From JBGSOV01 sp964558715 (lineage in GTDB: Bacteria; Patescibacteriota; Gracilibacteria; CAIRYL01; GCA-016699755), in the NCBI GenBank assembly GCA_964558715.1, contig CAZLFD010000067.1, positions 1 through 5,550 of the forward strand: a stretch of 5,550 bases of DNA, read 5' to 3'. The position numbers and the translations under genes are program-made. Each line of letters opens with the position of its first letter. Position 1 is the stretch's first letter. Below the pieces are notes generated by a model that ran no database searches, was not told the DNA's origin, and was given only the letters and a program-made list of their open reading frames with translations. Below, in pieces: positions 1 through 5,550 of this stretch.

Positions 1-52
1 TCTTTAGTACACTTCTTTTAATTATTGTTCAACTTATTTGTGCAACAAGACC

Positions 53-73
53 ATTGCGAATTGCCAATTGCTA
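53..73 (+). repeat. Three tandem ATTGCNA heptamers
   Basis: Three head-to-tail copies, ATTGCGA, ATTGCCA and ATTGCTA, differ only at the sixth base. They overlap the proposed -35 element of the downstream small gene, where a repressor or activator could bind. This is seen directly in the sequence; an operator role is inference. The array is only 21 bp, so chance is possible. Confidence 0.4.
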
Positions 74-90
74 CCCGCTTCTTTTACAAT
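61..90 (+). promoter_or_regulatory. Putative sigma-70-type promoter of the small membrane protein gene
   Basis: TTGCCA at 61-66 (five of six matches to TTGACA) is followed after 18 bp by TACAAT at 85-90 (five of six matches to TATAAT). Transcription would start near 97, about 16 bases before the ATG at 113. This supports 113 as the start over the in-frame TTG at 38, which lies upstream of the promoter. A run of seven T (99-105) lies at the start of the predicted transcript. Confidence 0.5.
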
Positions 91-112
91 CCTAGTACTT
101 TTTTTGAGTCAG

Positions 113-406
113 ATGTCTGTAGAAAATAACGGTGAACGCACCCCGCAAGAAACACTGGAAAGCATCGAAAAGCTGCTTTATCGTATTGAGCGGCATCTGG
201 CACCGCCACCACCTTGGCAGCTTTTGCTGAAATTTGTCTTTCAGCATTTCTTTATGATCGTCATATTGCTGTCGCTTGTGTATTTCACCTGGCAGATCTG
301 GGAAGTGATCCAAGCCGTTTTAAATAATGTCGAAGTTATTCGTAGCGGCATGTCGCAGTTCGGTTCATCATTTACAGAGAAAGCAGAAGGGTTGAAGTTT
401 TGGTAA
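113..406 (+). CDS. Small single-helix membrane protein, function unknown
   Basis: This gene encodes 97 residues and ends in TAA. I do not recognise the family. Residues 12-29 look like a charged amphipathic helix (QETLESIEKLLYRIERHL). They are followed by a four-proline hinge at 31-34, one membrane segment at about 41-63 rich in Phe, Ile, Leu and Trp, and a second amphipathic stretch to the C-terminus. There is no signal peptide and no cysteine. The frame stays open upstream to a TTG at 38, but that start would lie upstream of the proposed promoter, so I chose ATG 113. Ribosome-binding complementarity is weak: a GAG four bases before the ATG. The gene is convergent with the secreted protein gene to its right. 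The layout of short helix, proline break, membrane helix and helix suits a membrane-anchored accessory subunit or assembly factor, but that is inference. Confidence 0.7.
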   Translation: MSVENNGERTPQETLESIEKLLYRIERHLAPPPPWQLLLKFVFQHFFMIVILLSLVYFTWQIWEVIQAVLNNVEVIRSGMSQFGSSFTEKAEGLKFW

Positions 407-439
407 ACGTCGTGCAATCAGCGAACTGAAGTCTGCAAA

Positions 440-471
440 CGGGAATACTCATAACAATTGTAGTATTCCCG
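440..471. terminator. Hairpin between convergent genes, putative terminator
   Basis: CGGGAATACT at 440-449 and AGTATTCCCG at 462-471 are perfect inverted repeats that give a 10-bp stem with a 12-base loop. The loop contains most of an 8-bp palindrome (ACAATTGT, 454-461). The hairpin starts 34 bases after the stop of the small membrane gene and about 130 bases beyond the stop of the opposing gene, where a shared terminator would be expected. Neither strand has a good U tract: the + strand has none, and the - strand has only TTT directly after the stem. It could therefore be a weak bidirectional terminator, an RNA-stabilising 3' structure or a protein site. Confidence 0.45.
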
Positions 472-510
472 CGAATACAAGAATTTGTAGGAGCAATCCT
501 TGTTGTCCCC

Positions 511-528
511 CCAAGATTACATCTTTGG
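511..528. repeat. Short imperfect inverted repeat
   Basis: CCAAGAT (511-517) can pair with ATCTTTGG (521-528) around a three-base loop with one bulged T, giving seven base pairs. It lies in the 3' flank of the secreted protein gene, about 75 bases past its stop. No T tract follows on either strand. It may be part of the 3' untranslated structure or may be chance. Confidence 0.25.
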
Positions 529-602
529 CCCTCTTTATGCAGAGCAAATTGGGCAAGGAGAAGAAAATACCACTACCTGTATGCAGACATCCTATCGACT
601 TA

Positions 603-2705
603 TCACTTCAGCACCCCCACTTCAAAGCCATCGCGCTCAGAATCTGCAGTGATACTAAATTTTGGCAATAACCATTCATCGCAATTTCCATCCTCGATTC
701 GGAAGAAAAGCTGCAGAATATCAAGCGGTGTTCCATTCCCCCGCCATTTAATACGCTCTGCAATTTTTTTCGGATCAGCAAAAGTAAGCTGCAAGAATCC
801 ATCTGATTCTGGGGTAACGGCAAACAGTTCTTGCGCGAGCAAGGTAGATTCGTTTGGCTGCAAAGCAAGTTGCTCCGAAATACTATCAATCAGCTCGAAA
901 TAATCGCCTTTCTTCACACATGCCGAACCAATCGCATCCACCGAGAAATCGCTTGTGAATTCATATTCATAATCGAGCGGTCGTTTCTTTCCGGTTGGTA
1001 AAAACCAAGTTTCATCATTGTCGAAGGTTTGGTCTGCTGTAGTCATCACTGTTTGAGAAAAATCCGGCTGCAGGGTAACTGCCTTATTTGTGTGGAGCAA
1101 AAGGAGTGGTGTCATCCCACTGACGTAGGACAGACGTTGATCGCACTGGAAAGCTTGAAAATCAGGAGCCTGATCCTGAAAATTTTCTGTCAGAAAGCGG
1201 TCATCTGCCATCAGGCATAGATTCGGCTCGATACTGCCAGTCCAAAAGCTGATCAGGGTGACCAGGTCAGACGCCCAGGTTTCAGTCGAACTGGCCCCAG
1301 TAGGAAAAAGGCTTGCGAGCAACCCCTGATTATTTCCTTGGTTTAACAACGCGTCGATCTGTTGTCGTGCTGTCTGCAGTGTTGTGCCGTCTAAAAAGTT
1401 GATACCAGGTGGGGGGGGAACAGGTGGGTTTGGCACCCCGGGCACAAACGGAGGGCGCTCGGTTTGAATCGGAATCGGTGATGGCGTAATAATCGGTCCA
1501 GCTGATGCGGGGGGCAATCCACCAGGATTAATCGGCACCGGCGGTACAGCCGGCAATTGATTATCCAGTTGATTCGGTTCGTATAGTGGATCTGGTGAAG
1601 CAGCTTGATAATATGAGAATGATGAACTGGATACTGGGCTAGAACTCGGGCTGCCACCAGGAAGACTATTTGGTAATCCTCCGCTTTCGCCGATCATAAG
1701 TACCGCGACCCTGCGCAGCAAGCGCTGGATATCGGGAGACACATTCACTGTTCCACGCGCTGCTCCTTCAATATTTGTAGTCGTCAACTGCGGAACTCCA
1801 GGAGGAGCCCCGGGCAAGTTCTCATTCGCCAGCAGTGCCCGCTTGAGGATCTCCATAGCGAGAGCTTGATGTGTAATGAGTCGTAGGGCTGCTTTATCAC
1901 TTTGCGCGGTCGCTCCTTCGGTAAAGCCAGAATAAAAGGTGTGAACTCCAGGCATGCGCCCAATAGTAACCTTTTTCATGCCGACACCGTCAAAATTAGA
2001 GCCGAGAAATCTTTGGGTCAACTTCGCCGGATCAAGAGTAATACCCAGTGCTGGTCCTTCGTCACAGGCTTTGGTGCAATTTGTCTCATCCCATTCTCCG
2101 CCCAGTTCAAGGATCTTTGGTGCGATATGTGTTGAGAAGAAGTAGTTCTGAGCCCCTTGATAACGCGAATCACCCATGATCTGATCCCATGAACGATCGA
2201 GCCTGTAAAAGGCGTCGATTACGAGATCATCACCCAGATTTTGCCAAAGCACTCTCGAAGCCACCGGTAGCTCAAAATACCCAGATTCAATACGAGCTTG
2301 TGCCCCCTCTTCAGTCTGCCAGCTCGTGTCTGCCATAAAGCATGTTCCTTGCCCTGTCGGGCGCAGTAGGCCACCAGTCGGGTTTGTTTGCGGTGAAAAG
2401 AAATATATCTGCACATCGGCATGCGGCGCTGCCGTTCCGTAAATGAAAGTCGGTTCGAATTCTTTCAGCATAAATACACCGGTCGAACCATTCGAAACAA
2501 TAGCCCGTTGCCAGGCCGAACCATCAGCGCCACGTACGATGAAGGCAGATTTCCAATCGATTTCATCCGGAATGCCCGACGTGATATCGACCGTGCAATT
2601 CGCCCCCCCTACCGCACCGGCAGGTGGTTGAGCTGCAGCTACGCCAATGCCAGACATGGCGATCAAACAGGCAATCAGCGGGAGTAGTACTTTTTTGTGT
2701 CGCAT
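603..2705 (-). CDS. Large secreted protein with Pro/Ser-rich hinge, family unknown
   Basis: This gene encodes 700 residues. The N-terminus has a basic n-region (MRHKK), a hydrophobic core and an AAA-Q site, so signal peptidase I cleavage after residue 25 is likely. No other membrane segment or wall anchor is visible, and the protein ends abruptly in GVLK. Three parts can be seen. An N-terminal module (about 26-340) holds C37, C122, C210 and C214. A Pro/Ser/Gly-rich hinge (about 340-436) has a serine cluster at 353-364 and a proline run near 431-434. A C-terminal module (about 437-700) holds C497, C521, C596 and C675. Eight mature cysteines, four on each side, would allow disulfides within each module. 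I recognise no catalytic motif or family. The gene is divergent from the type IV secretion channel gene and shares its control region, so a surface or secretion-associated role is plausible but inferred. The leader before the ATG has no Shine-Dalgarno motif. The frame ends in TGA followed at once by TAA. Confidence 0.85.
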   Translation of the reverse strand: MRHKKVLLPLIACLIAMSGIGVAAAQPPAGAVGGANCTVDITSGIPDEIDWKSAFIVRGADGSAWQRAIVSNGSTGVFMLKEFEPTFIYGTAAPHADVQIYFFSPQTNPTGGLLRPTGQGTCFMADTSWQTEEGAQARIESGYFELPVASRVLWQNLGDDLVIDAFYRLDRSWDQIMGDSRYQGAQNYFFSTHIAPKILELGGEWDETNCTKACDEGPALGITLDPAKLTQRFLGSNFDGVGMKKVTIGRMPGVHTFYSGFTEGATAQSDKAALRLITHQALAMEILKRALLANENLPGAPPGVPQLTTTNIEGAARGTVNVSPDIQRLLRRVAVLMIGESGGLPNSLPGGSPSSSPVSSSSFSYYQAASPDPLYEPNQLDNQLPAVPPVPINPGGLPPASAGPIITPSPIPIQTERPPFVPGVPNPPVPPPPGINFLDGTTLQTARQQIDALLNQGNNQGLLASLFPTGASSTETWASDLVTLISFWTGSIEPNLCLMADDRFLTENFQDQAPDFQAFQCDQRLSYVSGMTPLLLLHTNKAVTLQPDFSQTVMTTADQTFDNDETWFLPTGKKRPLDYEYEFTSDFSVDAIGSACVKKGDYFELIDSISEQLALQPNESTLLAQELFAVTPESDGFLQLTFADPKKIAERIKWRGNGTPLDILQLFFRIEDGNCDEWLLPKFSITADSERDGFEVGVLK
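1398..1688 (-). other. Pro/Ser-rich interdomain hinge of the secreted protein
   Basis: This stretch encodes residues about 340-436 of the secreted protein. It begins with Gly/Ser/Pro-rich sequence including two serine clusters, passes through a short Tyr-containing part (SFSYYQ), and ends in a dense proline region with PVPPPPG at its end. Such sequence is normally extended and disordered, so it probably separates two folded, disulfide-containing modules. It includes the run of eight C (coding strand) at 1411-1418. Confidence 0.7.
1411..1418 (-). repeat. Homopolymer of eight C in the coding strand
   Basis: Eight consecutive G on the + strand (C in the coding sense) encode part of a proline run, read as CCC CCC CCA CCT. 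Gain or loss of one base would shift the frame at about residue 432 and remove the C-terminal module. Tracts of this length are known slippage sites in phase-variable surface genes of other bacteria. Variation here is not shown by the sequence. Confidence 0.6.
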
Positions 2706-2731
2706 AATGAGTGTTTTATTTTGTTCATTAA

Positions 2732-2759
2732 ATTATAGCATATATTACGGTGAATACAA
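2732..2759 (-). promoter_or_regulatory. Putative extended -10 promoter of the secreted protein gene
   Basis: Read on the minus strand, a perfect TATAAT (2737-2732) is preceded by TGC, which makes an extended -10 element. A weak -35 candidate, TTGTAT (2759-2754), lies 16 bp upstream. The predicted start near 2725 gives a leader of about 20 bases. The leader is A-rich (AACAAAATAAAACACTCATT) and has no Shine-Dalgarno sequence. Confidence 0.55.
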
Positions 2760-2807
2760 ACCATCGTTTTATGGCAAAAAACGCATATAAAAAGCCGGAA
2801 GACTTAC

Positions 2808-2836
2808 TTTACAATTTTATTATGTAATGATAAAAT
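2808..2836 (+). promoter_or_regulatory. Putative promoter of the type IV secretion channel gene
   Basis: TTTACA at 2808-2813 and TAAAAT at 2831-2836 are 17 bp apart, and each matches its consensus at five of six bases. The -10 is preceded by TGA, which again gives the extended -10 form. Predicted transcription from about 2843 leaves a leader of about 37 bases with an A-rich tract and no Shine-Dalgarno motif before ATG 2880. A-tracts near 2776-2793 lie where an upstream promoter element could act. About 48 bp separate this -35 from that of the divergent promoter. Confidence 0.6.
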
Positions 2837-2879
2837 ACTCTAATCGCCCAAAAAAAACAAAAGTTACATCCTGCACCAC

Positions 2880-5550
2880 ATGACTTTGCGACTCGGTATC
2901 GCCAGCTCCCTTCGCCGCTCAGCAGCAGCTCTGCTACTGACTGGTGTATTCACATTGACCGCAGTGCCCGCTCTTTCGCAATTTATAACGACAGCCAAAG
3001 CGAGTGAAGGAGAGGTCGATTACACGCTCGAAATATCGCTGCGAGTGCGCGACAAAGACGGTGCTCGCTGGATGCACAATGAATTCCCGCAAAACAAAGG
3101 AATGTATATCGAACTGGGGAATTGTGCCGGTTGTACTATTTTGTATCCACGCAAATATCGCCTCGACCCGACCGATATCAATGTGGGCAATCAATGGTTT
3201 ATTCCGCAAGAAGGCATCTTGCGCTTTAATGTGCCAGCCGGCGTTACGGGCGACGTCACCGCTACACTCCATGACCCGCCGGGAAACAGTATTTCAATCG
3301 AAACCGATGCGGGTATCGGTGATGATGCTGCCGAAGGAGTCAGAACCAAGTCAGTCACGCTCGAACGGGATAATGTAAATACCATCGGTGCCTATCAGAG
3401 TGACATTCTCTTCTTTGTTACAAATGATGATCTGCGCCAACGACTGGTGGTGGGAAATGTGCCAGTAGGCGGAGTAAGCGTGTATGACCAGATCGTGACC
3501 AATGTCGGACAGTTCTTTCGCCGTGCCGCCGCCATGCTTGGTTGGACGCTCGAGATTACCGATGCCGGTTTTGATAATAGAAAGATCAATGACATCGCGC
3601 TGATCGTGCGGGATATTGTCAACGGTATCATTATTCTCGCAATCTTAGGATTAGCGGTGATGTGGGTGTTTTCGGCAGTGATTCCCAAGCACACCATGCG
3701 CCAGACGACCGCCCTCGTGTTTATGTCCGCAATTATTTGTAACTTTGCGGTACCCGCGGTCAAACTGCTGCTCGATGGAGCACAAGTCGTGCAGAACACC
3801 TTTTTAACAAGAGAGATTACAGAAGATAAATTTTTGCGCATCGAAAATATTTCGGATGTCTGGGTCGGCACGGGGCAGATGATCATCCAGCCAAAGCTCT
3901 ATCGCGATGGCGACACGCCGGTGACGAACTTTCAAGATTATGACGATCGCTATGTCGATATGCGTCAAGAATCGACATTATTCCACAGCCTACTCCTGTT
4001 TATTTTAGCGTGTGGAGAAATCTTGATCGCCGTGGTGCTCGTGCTGAGGATCATCATACTCTGGTTCTTTTTGATTTTGGCACCGTTTTTCGCGGTGTTG
4101 CCGATCTTCCGTTTTTCGCGGAGTGTCTTTCGCTATTGGTTTTGGCTATTTGGGCGTTGGCTCTTTATCGGTCCGCTCATCGCCATGTGTATCTATATTT
4201 CAATCTCACTGTGGCAACATACAGGAATTCCTATCGAGAGTAGTTTTGAAGGTTTCGCGGGAACCGCGTTTCTTGCCAATACCACCAATATCCAAATGTA
4301 TGCACCAGGTGTCATTCACTCTGAAGGAGGAAATATGGGTTCGGCAACCGAACTGATGAAATTTATCGCTGGTATGCTGATGGTGTGGTATTCCGTTATT
4401 GTGCCATTCTGGCTGACACGCAGCAAGCTGCTGCCAGACAGTTGCTGCGGATCCCGTTACGAAGGCCGCGGCAATGGCCGTCGCGGTGGAGGAGGAAAAG
4501 GGATGTTCTCTTCCCCTGATTCACCGAACTCACCCACAGCTTTGCTTTCGAGCCAGGGCGGGCAACCGATCGGCTACGCGCCTACCGAGTTAGCAGGAGG
4601 CGGCAAAGAACCGAAGTTTTTCAAAAATCTCACATCAGATGCTGGGGATAATGTTGAAGTAAATGTACCAAAAGATATTGTCGGCGGTATCGGAAAAGAG
4701 GAAGTGCCGATGCCAGTCACAACCAGCGAGGCAGCAACGGCTGCAAATGCCAGTGCCGAACAGAGTATGTTTTCACAAAATCAAGGCGTTGCAGCACAAG
4801 AGCAATCGATGGGCGTTGTAGAAACCTCTGCAGTGCAAGCTGCTTCTGAAGCCTTTGCCAGCACGCAGGCTGCGCAAGCTGGTGAAAGCACCGGTGTAGA
4901 AACAGTAGAAAGTGTGATGGCTGGCGAGACCGCCGCGAACAGCTCGGTCGCCGAAACCGGCCAAGCGCAAACAGCCGTATCAGAAGCGAATGCCGCGCAG
5001 CAAGCCGCATCAAGTGCCGAAGCAACGAGCCAATCACAAACATCGCAAGAAGCCGCTCAAGTCGGCAGTATCGAATCGGCGGCCGAACAATTGCAAGCGG
5101 GTGAAATCGAACAAGGCGAACAACTCTCGACCACACAAGCAGAAGCCGTCTCGACAGCTGCTAATACCGGTGCAGCTGCAGAGACAGAAGAAACGGAATA
5201 TGCCGAACGTGCCCAAACGCAGACCGCGCAAAATACCGCGGCTATGGAAATAGAACACGAAACGAGTGCCGAGCAGGCCAGTGCGGCATCACAAGAATCT
5301 ACCGCAACTCAAACCGCAACAACAGAGGCCGCTACACAAGCGAGTACGACTGCCTCTACCGAGGCGCAAGCCGAAACCGAACAGCAGATCAGTATGGAAG
5401 CTCCGACAACGGAAGCCGTCGGGCATATCGGTTCTACAACGGATATCGGCACCGAAGAAGACCTTTCGGTCGATACAGGAACAGGTGTACGTGCTGAAGC
5501 GCACATGGGCGCCGAGGGTGAGGCCGATACCGGCGAAGACATGTATGCCG
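2880..5550 (+). CDS. VirB6/TrbL-like type IV secretion membrane protein with long acidic tail (3' partial)
   Basis: An uninterrupted frame of 890 codons runs off the window end. ATG 2880 is the first ATG after an in-frame TAA at 2841 and opens a signal peptide: basic LRR at 11-13, hydrophobic 15-32, likely cleavage near S33 or A41. Residues 42-200 form a beta-rich extracytoplasmic domain with a CxxC motif (C82, C85). The membrane core follows, with segments at about 246-268, 277-298, 368-389, 391-410, 419-445 and 492-512. VRDIVN (243-248), CNF (287-289), RIIILWFFLILAP (390-402) and WLFIGPL (427-433) fit the VirB6-like inner-membrane channel proteins of Patescibacteria as I know them; the match is from memory. 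A Gly/Arg-rich segment (526-541) comes after the last helix, then a long disordered tail. The protein probably forms the inner-membrane part of a DNA- or protein-transfer machine. Partner genes such as the VirB4 ATPase are not in this window and may lie downstream. The protein could also be a divergent relative that serves only DNA uptake or surface assembly. Confidence 0.8.
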   Translation, partial: MTLRLGIASSLRRSAAALLLTGVFTLTAVPALSQFITTAKASEGEVDYTLEISLRVRDKDGARWMHNEFPQNKGMYIELGNCAGCTILYPRKYRLDPTDINVGNQWFIPQEGILRFNVPAGVTGDVTATLHDPPGNSISIETDAGIGDDAAEGVRTKSVTLERDNVNTIGAYQSDILFFVTNDDLRQRLVVGNVPVGGVSVYDQIVTNVGQFFRRAAAMLGWTLEITDAGFDNRKINDIALIVRDIVNGIIILAILGLAVMWVFSAVIPKHTMRQTTALVFMSAIICNFAVPAVKLLLDGAQVVQNTFLTREITEDKFLRIENISDVWVGTGQMIIQPKLYRDGDTPVTNFQDYDDRYVDMRQESTLFHSLLLFILACGEILIAVVLVLRIIILWFFLILAPFFAVLPIFRFSRSVFRYWFWLFGRWLFIGPLIAMCIYISISLWQHTGIPIESSFEGFAGTAFLANTTNIQMYAPGVIHSEGGNMGSATELMKFIAGMLMVWYSVIVPFWLTRSKLLPDSCCGSRYEGRGNGRRGGGGKGMFSSPDSPNSPTALLSSQGGQPIGYAPTELAGGGKEPKFFKNLTSDAGDNVEVNVPKDIVGGIGKEEVPMPVTTSEAATAANASAEQSMFSQNQGVAAQEQSMGVVETSAVQAASEAFASTQAAQAGESTGVETVESVMAGETAANSSVAETGQAQTAVSEANAAQQAASSAEATSQSQTSQEAAQVGSIESAAEQLQAGEIEQGEQLSTTQAEAVSTAANTGAAAETEETEYAERAQTQTAQNTAAMEIEHETSAEQASAASQESTATQTATTEAATQASTTASTEAQAETEQQISMEAPTTEAVGHIGSTTDIGTEEDLSVDTGTGVRAEAHMGAEGEADTGEDMYA
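4698..5550 (+). repeat. Low-complexity acidic Ala/Glu/Gln/Thr/Ser tail region
   Basis: This stretch encodes residues 607-890 of the channel-like protein. By hand count its 284 residues contain 65 Ala, 43 Glu, 40 Thr, 31 Gln and 31 Ser, about 74% in total. There are five Asp, two Arg (R777, R871) and no Lys, so net charge is near -46 if histidine is neutral. No cysteine or tryptophan is present and there is no membrane segment. The codons are mixed (GCC, GCA, GCG and GCT for Ala), and I see no exact long DNA repeat, so it does not look like a fresh tandem expansion. Past about residue 846 the sequence changes to Gly/Asp/Thr-rich, which may mark a new segment continuing outside the window. Confidence 0.85.

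Noticed and set aside
38..112. N-terminal extension of the small membrane protein from TTG 38
   Set aside because: The proposed promoter (61-90) lies inside it, the start codon is TTG with no ribosome-binding site, and the protein from ATG 113 is well formed by itself.
2667..2705. Lipobox-like LIAC (residues 10-13) in the secreted protein
   Set aside because: Cleavage before C13 would leave only a 12-residue signal, and the hydrophobic core continues after the cysteine to AAA-Q. A signal peptidase I site near residue 25 fits better.
3395..3886. Minus-strand open frame of 163 codons within the membrane core
   Set aside because: It lies wholly opposite the VirB6-like helices, has no promoter or coherent domain, and the plus-strand frame has recognisable family pattern.
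4010..4356. Plus-strand open frames in the other two frames over the membrane core
   Set aside because: They overlap the continuous frame from 2880, which has signal peptide and membrane segments in order. No frameshift is needed to explain the gene.
4717..5136. Minus-strand open frame of 139 codons opposite the acidic tail
   Set aside because: Its Leu/Arg-rich product is what the reverse complement of Ala/Glu/Gln/Thr codons gives. The plus-strand frame is continuous with the membrane protein, so this is a shadow.
4698..5550. Tandem DNA repeat array or CRISPR-like array in the tail-coding region
   Set aside because: Similar peptide words recur but synonymous codons vary and no fixed-length unit with regular spacing is visible, so it is compositional bias and not an array.

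Overview
The window most likely comes from a member of the Patescibacteria (Candidate Phyla Radiation). The main reason is the long gene at the right end. Its membrane core has the pattern I associate with VirB6/TrbL-like type IV secretion channel proteins of that group: a VRDIVN segment leading into a membrane helix, a CNF-containing second helix followed by LLLDGAQVVQNTFL, then an RIIILWFFLILAPFFAVLP helix pair. The assignment rests on remembered family patterns, not on a search. All long reading frames fit the standard bacterial code: glycine uses GGN, and TGA appears in frame only as a terminal stop.

Layout from left to right. (1) Bases 1-112 hold a plausible promoter with three tandem heptamers over its -35 element. 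(2) A small one-helix membrane protein lies at 113-406 (+). (3) Bases 407-602 form a convergent intergenic region with a perfect 10-bp hairpin and a competing third arm. (4) A 700-residue secreted protein of unknown family lies at 603-2705 (-). It has a signal peptide, eight cysteines in the mature part and a long Pro/Ser-rich hinge that contains a run of eight C. (5) Bases 2706-2879 are an AT-rich divergent promoter region with one extended -10 promoter in each direction. (6) An 890-codon reading frame runs from 2880 (+) off the right end without a stop. It encodes a signal peptide, a beta-rich extracytoplasmic domain with a CxxC motif, a VirB6-like multi-helix core, and a tail of at least 284 residues that is about three-quarters Ala, Glu, Gln, Thr and Ser, with no lysine and only two arginines.

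How the parts may work together (inference): the right-hand gene would form the inner-membrane channel of a type IV secretion or conjugation-like machine at the cell envelope. The divergently transcribed secreted protein shares the control region and may be a surface or machine-associated factor, but nothing in its sequence proves that. The small membrane protein is convergent with the secreted protein gene and may belong to the same envelope locus or to a separate unit to the left. The most unusual elements are the lysine-free acidic tail fused to the secretion channel protein and the large secreted protein that matches no family I know.
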